Source: Deltaproteobacteria bacterium (GTDB lineage: Bacteria; Myxococcota_A; Polyangia; Polyangiales; Houyiibacteriaceae). From it: 37,726 nucleotides of DNA. A program made the position numbers and the translations under genes. Shown here in pieces: positions 1 through 7,596 of the stretch (the stretch's first letter is position 1; each line of letters begins with the position of its first letter). The notes under the pieces were generated by a model. It did no database searches. It saw only the letters and a program-made list of their open reading frames with translations, and was not told the origin of the DNA. The stretch is taken from NCBI GenBank assembly GCA_004283055.1, contig SHLP01000023.1, forward strand, positions 1-37,726, written 5' to 3'.

Positions 1-1
1 T

Positions 2-109
2 GACGCTGGCACTGGCACTGGCACTGACACTGACACTGACACTGGCACTGACCCTGACACTAACACCGACACGGAGCCTGCCGCTGCCACAGTCACCACA
101 AGTAGTTGA
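2..109 (+). CDS. C-terminal tail of a truncated secreted/lipoprotein-type gene (5' end outside window)
   Basis: An open frame enters from the left edge and ends at a TGA at 107-109. It reads as Gly-Thr and Asp-Thr dipeptide repeats (DAGTGTGTDTDTDTGTDPDT), followed by a short Thr/Ala-rich end. Low-complexity Asp/Thr/Gly tails and linkers of this kind are common in exported myxobacterial proteins, so this is probably the C-terminus of such a protein. The start and any folded domain lie outside the window, and a non-coding hexamer-like tandem repeat cannot be excluded. The next gene follows after 70 bases on the same strand. Confidence 0.45.
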   Translation, partial: DAGTGTGTDTDTDTGTDPDTNTDTEPAAATVTTSS

Positions 110-179
110 ACAGACCTCCAGTATTCTGCTACCCACAATCACGGACGCCACGACGGGCGATGGCGAAGGAGGATGGGCA

Positions 180-608
180 ATGAAGAAACGGCAGATTCTT
201 TGGGCGATCGTGTTCGGCTCGATGTTGGCGATCACGGGCTGCGGCGACGATCCCGCCGAAAACGGCGGGGAAGCTGGGTCGGGCGGCTCGGCAGGCTCAG
301 GAGGCTCCGGGGGTACGGGCGGCAGCGCGGGTTCCGGTGGCACAGCCGGCTCGGGTGGCTCTAACGGCACCGCCGCGAGCAGTTGTGAGGCCATCTGTGG
401 CACCACGTGCTTCTTCGGAGGAATCACTCCCGGTGGAGATTTTGGTCAGTGCGTCAGCACCTGCGAGACCAACGCGCCCGAGCTCGACGACAACTGCGGT
501 CCGCAGATGGAGAGCTATCTCAGCTGTATCGTTGGCGATGATTGCAACATCGCTTCGTTTGATTGCATCGCCCAAGCCAGCGCGTGGGCCACTTGCCAAG
601 GGGGGTAG
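180..608 (+). CDS. Gly/Ser-rich, Cys-rich lipoprotein of unknown function
   Basis: This 142-residue protein has a clear lipoprotein signal: MKKR, a hydrophobic stretch, then the lipobox AITGC with the lipidated Cys at about residue 21. A low-complexity Gly/Ser/Thr linker (about residues 28-66) tethers a small C-terminal domain with at least ten cysteines in CxxxC-like pairs, suggesting a disulfide-stabilised periplasmic or surface module. A good Shine-Dalgarno (GGAGG) lies about eight bases before the ATG. I do not recognise a named family. Gly/Ser linkers joined to small Cys-rich domains are frequent in myxobacterial lipoproteins. It is convergent with the oxidoreductase at 624. Confidence 0.85.
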   Translation: MKKRQILWAIVFGSMLAITGCGDDPAENGGEAGSGGSAGSGGSGGTGGSAGSGGTAGSGGSNGTAASSCEAICGTTCFFGGITPGGDFGQCVSTCETNAPELDDNCGPQMESYLSCIVGDDCNIASFDCIAQASAWATCQGG

Positions 609-623
609 TGGCTTTCCGGCGTT

Positions 624-1484
624 TCAGAGCCCGGCCCGGGAGGCGATCAGGTCGATCGCCTTTCGGGGGTCGGACTCACCGCTGGCGCTCAGCAAGACCA
701 CCGCGCGCTTGATCCCGAGGTCCTCTAGCTCGGGTAGGGCGTCCGGCCGTTTTGCGATTCGCCAGTTCGTCGTGATGTCGATCGACTCGAATGGCCGCCC
801 CGCCTGGGCGGCCATTTCTTTGAGGAGCCCGATCTTTTCGCTGAGCTCCTGCTGCGAATCGCTCGGGGCGTACCAGCCGTCCGCGGCGCGGACCACGCGT
901 TCGAGGGTCTTGGTCGAGGTGCCGCCGATCAGAATCGGCGGATGGGGCTTCTGCGCGGGGGTCGGATGGCTTTTGAAGCCGTGCCAGGAAAGGAATTCGC
1001 TCTCGTGCTCGACCACTTCGCCGCTCCAAACCTTTTTCACGGCCGCGAGGTAGTCGTCGAAGCGCGCGCCGCGACGCTTGAACGGCGTGCCCATCGCCGC
1101 ATATTCCTCGGCAAGCCAGCCGATTCCGAGGCCCAGCGTGAGCCGTCCACCGCTGAGCGCATCGAGGCTGGCGGTCTGCTTCGCGAATAGAAGCGGATTG
1201 GTTTGAGGGAAGATGTTCACGCCCGTCCCCAGGCGAATGGTCTTCGTCGCGGCCGCAACGTGGGCGAGCGAAATCAGCGGATCGAGAAACCAAGCCTCTG
1301 GCGGAATACCCATCTTCCCGGACCGCGCGTAAGGGTAGGTCGAGTCGTAGTCGGTCGGCACCACGACATGCTCGAAGGTCCAGGCCGATTCGATGCCGGC
1401 AGCCTCGGCGTGCTGCACGACTTCGACCATGTTCTCAGCTGTGCTGGGGCCGCCCACATTGATGGAGACGATTCCAATTTTCAT
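624..1484 (-). CDS. LLM-class (luciferase-like) F420-dependent-type oxidoreductase
   Basis: This 286-residue protein has the bacterial luciferase-like TIM-barrel fold. Typical segments are the N-terminal beta strand KIGIVSI, the EAAGIESAWTFEHV motif, RLGTGVNIFPQTNP, the LSGGRLTLGLGIGWLAEEY signature and PPILIGGTS near the end. It resembles the Rv2161c-like F420 subfamily, whose members use reduced F420 or FMN on mostly unknown substrates. The ATG is preceded by AGGAGA, supporting the start. It is a single gene between two lipoprotein genes, so the context does not reveal a substrate. Whether the cofactor is F420 or flavin cannot be decided from the sequence alone. Confidence 0.88.
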   Translation of the reverse strand: MKIGIVSINVGGPSTAENMVEVVQHAEAAGIESAWTFEHVVVPTDYDSTYPYARSGKMGIPPEAWFLDPLISLAHVAAATKTIRLGTGVNIFPQTNPLLFAKQTASLDALSGGRLTLGLGIGWLAEEYAAMGTPFKRRGARFDDYLAAVKKVWSGEVVEHESEFLSWHGFKSHPTPAQKPHPPILIGGTSTKTLERVVRAADGWYAPSDSQQELSEKIGLLKEMAAQAGRPFESIDITTNWRIAKRPDALPELEDLGIKRAVVLLSASGESDPRKAIDLIASRAGL

Positions 1485-1535
1485 CTCGAATCTCCTGCGA
1501 CCGGCCTACCGCCTTCAGCCTGCCGGAAGGCAGCG

Positions 1536-2300
1536 TCACTCAACTGGAGCGCTAGCCTCGAAGCGGGCAAGCAGCTTCTTGTCGGCAAAGAGCATCAGCT
1601 TGGAGCCGTGAACTTCGTAGCGGGTGACAGCGCCGAGCACGGTGAAGAGCTCTTGCTCCTGGTCCATGCCCTCCGGGCAGGCCATGCGGGTGGCGCCCAT
1701 GGCGCCGAGCGTGAGGGATTGACCCGAGGTTTGGTACGTTCCGAAGAAGCGGTTGCAGCCGCCAAACCCATACGCGCTCGCCTTCTTCGAGTTGAGCTCC
1801 AGGTACGGCGCCTTGTCGTTCACGTCAACGCGGATCGTCTTGCCGTTCAGCTCGAGCAGCGCCCATCTCGTGTCTTCCAAAGTCACGGGTCCCATGCTTC
1901 CACACGTCTCCCTCGGCCATGTGCGTACGAAGCGCTGAACGATCAGGGTCGTCTCCTTGCCCCTGCGGTCGACTCTAGGCCTCGAGTCCAACCCGCCTTC
2001 GATCGTGACGAGCAGAGGTGAGCCCGGCGCGATCTTGGCTTCGCCGTAGGCTCGCTCCAACGATGCGTTGTCACCTTCTTGGGCGACGGGCCAGCGTTCG
2101 CGGGTGGCGCAGTCTTCGAAAATTCCGGCGTCAGCCATGTACGAGTACATCCCCTGAAGGCTCATCGTGCCCGAGGGCGGCGCAGGCTTGCGCTTTTCGG
2201 AGGCGTTGACCGTTTCCTTGCCCTTCTTGCAGGCTGAGACGGTGGAGGCTGCGACCAGCAGGCCCAGCACGAGCACGGCATTGATGGACAACCCCCTCAT
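1536..2300 (-). CDS. Lipoprotein with NlpE-type OB domain and META (HslJ-like) domain
   Basis: I start this gene at the ATG at 2300, which gives an ideal lipoprotein signal (MRGLSINAVLVLG, lipobox TVSAC). A TTG seven codons upstream would place a hairpin inside the coding region. After the Cys and a Lys-rich stretch comes a segment like the C-terminal OB domain of NlpE (YSYMADAGIFEDC, WPVAQEGDNASLERAYGEA, PLLVTIEGG). A META domain follows (RWALLELNGK, GFGGCNRFFGTY, ATRMACPEGMDQEQ, YEVHGSKLMLF). NlpE is an outer-membrane lipoprotein linked to copper and envelope stress, and META domains occur in heat-inducible HslJ. A periplasmic or outer-membrane stress role is an inference. Length is 254 residues. 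Confidence 0.85.
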   Translation of the reverse strand: MRGLSINAVLVLGLLVAASTVSACKKGKETVNASEKRKPAPPSGTMSLQGMYSYMADAGIFEDCATRERWPVAQEGDNASLERAYGEAKIAPGSPLLVTIEGGLDSRPRVDRRGKETTLIVQRFVRTWPRETCGSMGPVTLEDTRWALLELNGKTIRVDVNDKAPYLELNSKKASAYGFGGCNRFFGTYQTSGQSLTLGAMGATRMACPEGMDQEQELFTVLGAVTRYEVHGSKLMLFADKKLLARFEASAPVE

Positions 2301-2304
2301 GTGT

Positions 2305-2327
2305 GGGGACTTACCACTCAAGTCCCC
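2305..2327 (-). promoter_or_regulatory. 8-bp perfect hairpin directly upstream of the NlpE/META lipoprotein start
   Basis: GGGGACTT (2305-2312) pairs perfectly with AAGTCCCC (2320-2327) across a 7-base loop. In the minus-strand transcript the hairpin ends four bases before the ATG at 2300, and no clear Shine-Dalgarno lies outside it. It could limit translation of the lipoprotein or protect or terminate the upstream lytT transcript. No U-run follows, so a classical intrinsic terminator is unlikely. Confidence 0.35.
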
Positions 2328-2369
2328 AAACGCTAAGCGATTTCGATCGTGTCAGGCTCGAGCGCTTGG

Positions 2370-3098
2370 TCATCCCGAAAATGGGATGCGCTCGCGCAGC
2401 TTCTTCGCCCGTTCTCGCGCCAATGGGATCTTCGGCTCGTCGGGGTGATCCAGGAGAAGCTGGTAGGTGCCCGCGCCGGTAGGCTCGATGGCGCGCATTC
2501 GATCATAGCGAACGATGAAACCGCGGTGTGATCGGAAAAAGGCTTCGGGGTCGAGCTCCCCCTCCAGGGTCGCCAGCGTCTTGTCGATTGCGAACCGATC
2601 CTCCTCGGTGACCGCCCATACGAGCTCGTCTTTGACTTCGAAGTAGATCACGTCTCCGAGCTCGAGCACCACATAGGCGCCCTTGCGGCGAACGGCGATT
2701 CGTTCCAGTCGCTCGTGACCGCCCTGGGCTCCCTCGGCCTCGCCCCGAACGCGATCGACCGCTTGACGCAGCCGTTCCAGTCGCACCGGTTTCAGCAGGT
2801 AGTCCACGACGCGCGCTTCGAACGCGCGCAGCGCGCCTTCGTCGTGCGCGGACACGATGACGACTTTGAGCGCGGGATGGTTCGCCATGAGCGTCTCGGC
2901 GAGCGCAACGCCATCGGGCCCGGGCATCCGCAGATCGAGGAACGCGACGTCCGGATGCTCTTCGTCGCAGAGCTCCTGCGCCTCGGGGGCATTGCGCGCT
3001 TCCCCGACGACTTCGATGTCTTCGCACTGGCCGAGCATGAATCGTAGCTCGTCGCGGGCGAGGGGTTCGTCGTCGACGATGATCGCGCGAATGCTCAT
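2370..3098 (-). CDS. LytTR-family response regulator (LytT/AlgR-like)
   Basis: The real start is the ATG at 3098, giving 242 residues; the open frame upstream overlaps the kinase gene in another frame. The N-terminal receiver domain (residues 1-120) has the acidic pair at D9/D10, the phospho-acceptor Asp at D55 (VAFLDLRMPG) and Lys103 (LLKPV). The C-terminal LytTR DNA-binding domain (about 138-240) shows the family features VRRKGAYVVLELGDVIYFE, FFRSHRGFIV and a terminal RERAKKLRERI. It is the cognate regulator of the LytS-type kinase immediately upstream, with a 4-base ATGA overlap at 3095-3098 implying coupled translation. Target genes are unknown; LytTR regulators usually bind paired direct repeats. 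Confidence 0.93.
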   Translation of the reverse strand: MSIRAIIVDDEPLARDELRFMLGQCEDIEVVGEARNAPEAQELCDEEHPDVAFLDLRMPGPDGVALAETLMANHPALKVVIVSAHDEGALRAFEARVVDYLLKPVRLERLRQAVDRVRGEAEGAQGGHERLERIAVRRKGAYVVLELGDVIYFEVKDELVWAVTEEDRFAIDKTLATLEGELDPEAFFRSHRGFIVRYDRMRAIEPTGAGTYQLLLDHPDEPKIPLARERAKKLRERIPFSG

Positions 3099-4324
3099 GT
3101 CGGCTCTCCTTCGAGCTCGGACTGCTTGGGTAGCTCCACGGTCACCAAGGTACCGCGCTCGAGAGAAGAAAGTCGAAGTTTGGCCCTTCCTTCGTACTGC
3201 TGGTCGAGCCGCTTCCGAAGTGTTTGAAGGGCGAGCCCGGATCCCTGGGTCGATGGACCTCGATGTGGGCCATCGGCTTCGTCTTCGACCTCGATACGCA
3301 GGCGATTGCCCGCGTTCGACGCTCGAATGGTGATTCTTCCAAGGCCTTGTTTCGGCGTGATCCCGTGTTTGACCGCGTTTTCGACGATTGGTTGGAGCAG
3401 TAGCGCGGGGATGCGCGCGTTGCGCACGCTCTCGTCGATCGAAGTTTGGACCGCGAGCCTTTCGTCCCCGAGCCGCGCCTTCTCGATCGCGAGATAGGCG
3501 CAAGCGTGCTCGACCTCGTTCGCCACCGATGCGTCGTGCGGGTGGTGGAGCAGATACCGATACAGATCGGCAAGGTCCGACACGAGGTTCCGCGCTTGCT
3601 CAGGGTCTCTGCGAATGGTCGCCCGGAGCGTGTTGAGTGCATTGAACAAGAAATGCGGCTCTAGACGACTGCGCAGCGCCGAGAGCGAAAGGGCATTGGC
3701 GGCAGCCTGTGCTTCGACCAGCGCCACCGCTTGTTCCTGACGGGAGATCACGACGAGGGCAACGTTGATGAAGAGCGAGACGCCAACGGCGACCCCTGCA
3801 AGTTGAGCGGCCAAACATGGCAGCGCATGGATGGGATCGGAGCCGGAGAGCGTCATTCCGGCGGCGGTGACCGTCAAGCCCGCGAGTTGGACGACCGCTG
3901 CCGAGCCGAGGACGCGCCAACCGACGAACATCTGCTCCCGCCTCACCGACATGCGGCCGGCCAACCAACCGTCGAGAAAGGAAGCGAACACGGCCCAGGG
4001 GAAGGCCTCCGGCGCTACCCGGGTCACGTAGAAGCCGCCTCCGAGCAGCCCCGTCACGGCGCCTGCGCGAGGCCCGCCCAGGATCCCCGCGATCATGATT
4101 CCAATCGCACGAAGATTGAGATGATGGCCCAGCCACTCGAAGCCCATCGTCGAGCCCCAGAGCGAAAACAAGAGACCGAAGACCATGACGACTGCGATGT
4201 CACGCGGCTGGCCTACGCCCAGAAGGCGGTTACGGAGCGGCGGCACGAGCACTCCGAGCAGCCCAGCGGTCGCGATGAGGCTCAGCTTCTCGAAGAGCTC
4301 CGGGATCAGCAGCCGGATATCCAC
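3095..4324 (-). CDS. LytS-type sensor histidine kinase (5TM-Lyt / His_kinase / HATPase)
   Basis: This 409-residue protein begins with GTG. Residues 1-195 hold about five to six hydrophobic segments resembling the 5TMR-LYT sensor module (NLRAIGIMIAGILGGPRAGAVTG is typical). A PF06580-type dimerisation/phosphotransfer domain follows, with the phospho-His at H224 (SRLEPHFLFNALNTL). The ATPase domain has the N-box QPIVENAVKHG (N316) and Gly-rich regions near GSGLALQTLRKRL. It signals to the LytTR regulator it overlaps by four bases. In other bacteria such pairs sense extracellular pyruvate, autoinducers or cell-wall state; the ligand here is unknown. Confidence 0.92.
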   Translation of the reverse strand: MDIRLLIPELFEKLSLIATAGLLGVLVPPLRNRLLGVGQPRDIAVVMVFGLLFSLWGSTMGFEWLGHHLNLRAIGIMIAGILGGPRAGAVTGLLGGGFYVTRVAPEAFPWAVFASFLDGWLAGRMSVRREQMFVGWRVLGSAAVVQLAGLTVTAAGMTLSGSDPIHALPCLAAQLAGVAVGVSLFINVALVVISRQEQAVALVEAQAAANALSLSALRSRLEPHFLFNALNTLRATIRRDPEQARNLVSDLADLYRYLLHHPHDASVANEVEHACAYLAIEKARLGDERLAVQTSIDESVRNARIPALLLQPIVENAVKHGITPKQGLGRITIRASNAGNRLRIEVEDEADGPHRGPSTQGSGLALQTLRKRLDQQYEGRAKLRLSSLERGTLVTVELPKQSELEGEPT

Positions 4325-4394
4325 GGCCGCAGCCTAGCAGCGTTTGCGACCTCAGGCGTGGTCGAGCGTCGCGCCCTGCGCTATCGTCCCGCCG

Positions 4395-4574
4395 ATGACT
4401 GGCCGACTTTGCTGGCTTCCACTCTGCCTTTGTTTGTTGGGCTGCGGCGGGGACATCCGCCGCAAACAGCTCGACGAGCCATGCACTCGAACGGCACAGT
4501 GCGATTTGGGCTTGTCCTGCCTTGCTGGTGTGTGCAGACTCACAGCCGATGCGGGGGCGGACGCTGGCCCTTGA
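4395..4574 (+). CDS. Small Cys-rich lipoprotein
   Basis: This 59-residue protein starts at the ATG at 4395. An earlier in-frame start at 4344 would add a non-hydrophobic leader and is unlikely. MTGRLCWLPLCLC is a lipoprotein signal with the lipobox LLGC. The mature part has the pattern PCTRTAQCDLGLSCLAGVC, a small four-Cys motif very common in myxobacterial surface lipoproteins, then an Asp/Ala/Gly tail (ADAGADAGP). The stop is only three bases from the stop of the convergent IPT/TIG lipoprotein gene. It could be the remnant of a longer lipoprotein whose linker continued after the DAG repeat. Confidence 0.65.
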   Translation: MTGRLCWLPLCLCLLGCGGDIRRKQLDEPCTRTAQCDLGLSCLAGVCRLTADAGADAGP

Positions 4575-4577
4575 GGG

Positions 4578-4970
4578 CTACGGGTCCTGTTGTGGCTCCT
4601 GCGGAGCGTCCAGGAGTTGGCCCCTTTGGTCGATGTACTCGAATCCATTGCGGACCACGAATACCGAACCGTTGTCCGCGCGGATCGTCACGTCCACCAT
4701 CCCGGGGGTCCATTGCCGCGGAGTCACCGCGAGCAGCGCCTTGTCGTTCTGAATCGAGACTCGCGGCGAACGCAGCTTGCCGAAGTAGACCGCGTAGCCA
4801 ATGTCCAGTCGAATGCTCTTTCCGACGACTCGAACCGTCTTCCCGCCCTGCAGGCCACCGAAATTCGGATCCAAGCGCAGGAACGTCATCGCCGGCGTGG
4901 GCTTTTCACAGGCGCCCAGCACCAGTACTGCGCCGATGATCACGCCAAAAATGCCACCGAGCTTTCTCAT
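4578..4970 (-). CDS. IPT/TIG-domain lipoprotein
   Basis: This 130-residue protein starts with an ATG at 4970. The signal MRKLGGIFGVIIGAVLVLGAC has a good lipobox with Cys21. The mature chain is essentially one immunoglobulin-like IPT/TIG domain: LRLDPNFGGLQGG followed by a Gly-rich turn, AVYFG, LLAVTPRQWTPGMVDVTI and FVVRNGFEYI, the usual order of strands. A Gln/Pro/Asp-rich tail ends the protein. IPT/TIG domains mediate protein-protein or carbohydrate contacts at the cell surface. It diverges from the receiver/TPR gene at 5064. Confidence 0.85.
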   Translation of the reverse strand: MRKLGGIFGVIIGAVLVLGACEKPTPAMTFLRLDPNFGGLQGGKTVRVVGKSIRLDIGYAVYFGKLRSPRVSIQNDKALLAVTPRQWTPGMVDVTIRADNGSVFVVRNGFEYIDQRGQLLDAPQEPQQDP

Positions 4971-5063
4971 CGCAACTGTGTCAATTTACCACGTTGTGCA
5001 GCAGAAGGCATGCTTGACATGGGACTGTGCCCATTCGCACACTCACGCTGAACGAAGGTTGCA

Positions 5064-7520
5064 GTGACCAAGCAAAACCTCCTCGTCGTCGATGCCGATC
5101 CCCGGAGTCTCCGCGTGCTCGAGGTGAGCTTGCGGAACGCTGGCTACAACGTCGCGGGCTGTCCAAGCGTCGGCAAAGCGTTTGAGATTTTGCACGCCAA
5201 CAAGCCCGACTTGATTCTCTCGGACACGACCTTCAACGACATGAACGGCTTCGAGTTCGTCGAGCAGCTTCGGCAGAACGCGGATTGGGCCGAGATCCCC
5301 TTCATGTTTCTATCGAGCGACGGGTCGATCGAGAGCAAGATCCGAGGCCTCGAGCTCGGAATTGAAGATTATCTCACCAAGCCGATCTACATCCGTGAGG
5401 TGATCGCGAGGGTGGGGATCGAGCTCGCGCGTCAGGCCCGCGCGGGTCTCGCGCATCGGAGCAGCGATTCGAGGACGCGATTCAGCGGCTCGCTGTCCGA
5501 GATGAGCGTCGTCGACCTACTGCAAACGATTGACGTGAGCCGGAAGTCCGGGGTGCTCACCCTCATCGCGGACGATGGGCAGGAGGGCATGATCTCGTTC
5601 GATTCCGGCGCGGTCATCAGCGCGACCGTGGAAGACCTCGTTGGCGAAGACGCTGTCTACCGACATTTGCTCTGGCGCGAGGGGACCTTCGACCTCGAGT
5701 TCAGAGGTGTGAGCCTGAGTGAACGCACCGTTCACCGAACGACGCAGGCGCTCTTGATGGAAGGGATGCGCAGGCTCGATGAGTGGAGCCGGCTGTCGGA
5801 GCTCTTGCCTCCCTTCGACACCCTGCTGGAGGTCGACGCCGAGGTGCTCCGCGAGGGGCTGCAGGAAATGCCCGACGAGCAGAATGAAATGCTCCGGCTG
5901 ATCGACGGGCAGCGGACGATTGACGAAATTCTGCTCGCACACGGAGGAGACCACGTCGAGGCCCTCCGAAAGGTCGTGGACCTGTACTTCGAAGGCATGG
6001 TCCGGGAGGTCGGGCGAGATCAAGACAGCATTCCGGTCTTGACCGAGGTTTCGGTTCGCTCGTCGCCCCAGCCCCCCAAAGAGGCAGTGAACACCATCCC
6101 TGGGCCTGCGGGCTTGGCGCGGCCTCCGGTCGGCGTGCCCGCGGCGCCCCGCTTGCCGCAGGACATGGAGCTCGAGGCAGGGTCGGCGACCGTGCTGGAG
6201 CCGGCGCCCGGGCCCAGGTCCGATCGGATGTCCACACCGGTGTCCTTCCCTTCGCCGGTTTCCGAGGACGGCACGATCTCATCGGATGAGATCATCACGC
6301 CGTCCGACCGGCCCACCTCCCTTGCGCCGGAGGGTGAAGTGCCGTTTGAGGTTGGGTCCGGATGGCAACCAGCGCCGGGTCCGCTGCCGGCTCGATTCCG
6401 CCGAAACACCCTTGGGGGTTTCCAGGCGGCGCGCCCCGAGGGCTCGATGTTCAAGGGGGGAACGAATCTCGACTGGTCGGGTCGTGTCCCGGAGATCAAC
6501 ACGATCGAAGAGATATCGAGTCGGGAGACGCTCGAGGTAGGGCGCTGGGATCATTCGCTCGAAGAACTGCGCAAAGACCCAGAGGTCGAAGAGGCGATCG
6601 TCGCGATTGACTCCGATCCACCGCCGGCCGCCTTCGTGCGCTCATCGCCGCCGGGTGCAGCCACCACCGCCCGAGCGGCGATGCCGGGCAACGGCGAGCA
6701 GCCAGAGGCCCTCGTGGACTACCACGAGCCCCCAGAAGTCGATCCGCCCCCGCTCACCTACGAGCAGGTCTTCGAGGAGGAGGCGGGCAAGACAAGCCCG
6801 CCCTCAACGGGAGAGACACCAGCGCGCGCCGTTGACCCCGCCGCTTCCCGGCCGTCGATGCTGCCCTGGGCATTGCTGATCCTCGTGCTGGGCGGCAGCT
6901 TGGTCACATTGGCGTATTGGAAGTCGGTCGGGGACCTTGCGTCAGCCCCAGTCGCCGTGCCCGCGCCCGAGGCAGCGCTCGCGCCCGAGGCAGCGCTCGC
7001 GCCTGAGTCAGTGCCAGGGCCTGAGTCAGTGCCCGCGCCAGCGCCAGTGGCCGTGCCAGCGTCCGTGTCAGCGCCGGTGGCTGCGCCCGCGCCGGTGGCT
7101 GCGCCGCCGGCAGACCCGGCTCCGTCGCCGGAACCATCGACCGCCGAGCGTCCCGACGTCATCTACCCTCGGACCGGGGCGATCGACACCTTCGAAGCGC
7201 AGCTCAAGTTGGCTCGTCGTCTCAAGCGAGGGGCGCGGGCCGTGGCTGCGTACCGACGCGCTATCGAGCTCGATCCCAAATCTAGCCCTGCGCTGGCCGA
7301 GCTCGCTCGTCTGATGCTCGCGAGGAGCCACACTCGCGAAGCGTCGGAGCTTGCCGAACGTGCGACTGCGGTGGACCCGTCGAACGCGCTAGCCTGGGTA
7401 ACCCTCGGCGCCGCGCGCCAGATGCGGGGCGACCGGCAAGGCGCACGGCAGGCCTACCAGAACTGTGTGAAGCTCGGCGAGGGGCAATACGTCTCGGAAT
7501 GCCGCGCCATGCTCCGCTGA
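5064..7520 (+). CDS. Receiver-DUF4388-transmembrane-TPR signalling protein
   Basis: This 818-residue protein has a GTG start preceded by GAAGG. Residues 1-120 form a CheY-like receiver with D10, D12, phospho-acceptor D54 and K106. Residues 138-240 match the DUF4388 (PATAN) domain (FSGSLSEMSVVDLLQTI, KSGVLTL, GMISFDSGAVISA). Residues 265-320 look like its usual helical/winged partner (MLRLIDGQRTIDEIL). A long disordered Pro/Ser region leads to a single TM helix (around LPWALLILVLGGSLVTLAYW, about residue 600). An Ala/Pro/Val-rich spacer and TPR-like helices (about 705-815) follow. Predicted topology puts the receiver in the cytoplasm and the TPRs in the periplasm. DUF4388/receiver proteins are typical of myxobacteria and often take part in motility or development; the role here is unknown. 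Confidence 0.88.
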   Translation: MTKQNLLVVDADPRSLRVLEVSLRNAGYNVAGCPSVGKAFEILHANKPDLILSDTTFNDMNGFEFVEQLRQNADWAEIPFMFLSSDGSIESKIRGLELGIEDYLTKPIYIREVIARVGIELARQARAGLAHRSSDSRTRFSGSLSEMSVVDLLQTIDVSRKSGVLTLIADDGQEGMISFDSGAVISATVEDLVGEDAVYRHLLWREGTFDLEFRGVSLSERTVHRTTQALLMEGMRRLDEWSRLSELLPPFDTLLEVDAEVLREGLQEMPDEQNEMLRLIDGQRTIDEILLAHGGDHVEALRKVVDLYFEGMVREVGRDQDSIPVLTEVSVRSSPQPPKEAVNTIPGPAGLARPPVGVPAAPRLPQDMELEAGSATVLEPAPGPRSDRMSTPVSFPSPVSEDGTISSDEIITPSDRPTSLAPEGEVPFEVGSGWQPAPGPLPARFRRNTLGGFQAARPEGSMFKGGTNLDWSGRVPEINTIEEISSRETLEVGRWDHSLEELRKDPEVEEAIVAIDSDPPPAAFVRSSPPGAATTARAAMPGNGEQPEALVDYHEPPEVDPPPLTYEQVFEEEAGKTSPPSTGETPARAVDPAASRPSMLPWALLILVLGGSLVTLAYWKSVGDLASAPVAVPAPEAALAPEAALAPESVPGPESVPAPAPVAVPASVSAPVAAPAPVAAPPADPAPSPEPSTAERPDVIYPRTGAIDTFEAQLKLARRLKRGARAVAAYRRAIELDPKSSPALAELARLMLARSHTREASELAERATAVDPSNALAWVTLGAARQMRGDRQGARQAYQNCVKLGEGQYVSECRAMLR
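6947..7138 (+). repeat. In-frame Ala/Pro/Val-rich repeat encoding a periplasmic spacer
   Basis: GC-rich near-repeats (variants of gcgcccgaggcagcgctc and gcgccggtggct) encode APEAAL, PESVP and APV units after the predicted TM helix. They probably give an extended, rigid spacer between membrane and TPR domain. Repeat number may vary between strains because the DNA repeats are nearly identical. Confidence 0.7.
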
Positions 7521-7596
7521 CTCCTCGCGGTTCGCGCACAAGTTTCCGGGTCGGGCGCTCGTCCTGCTAAGCTGCTCCGATGAAACGGGGGGTCGC

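Noticed and set aside
3099-3503. Upstream extension of the LytTR regulator frame
   Set aside because: It is antiparallel-frame noise inside the kinase coding region; the receiver fold starts exactly at the ATG at 3098.
5014-5045. TTGACA-like promoter before the receiver/TPR gene
   Set aside because: A good -35 match (TTGACA) exists, but no acceptable -10 box follows at 16-18 bases.
6947-7138. Possible CRISPR or tandem repeat array
   Set aside because: The repeats have no spacers and are in-frame coding repeats within a protein linker.
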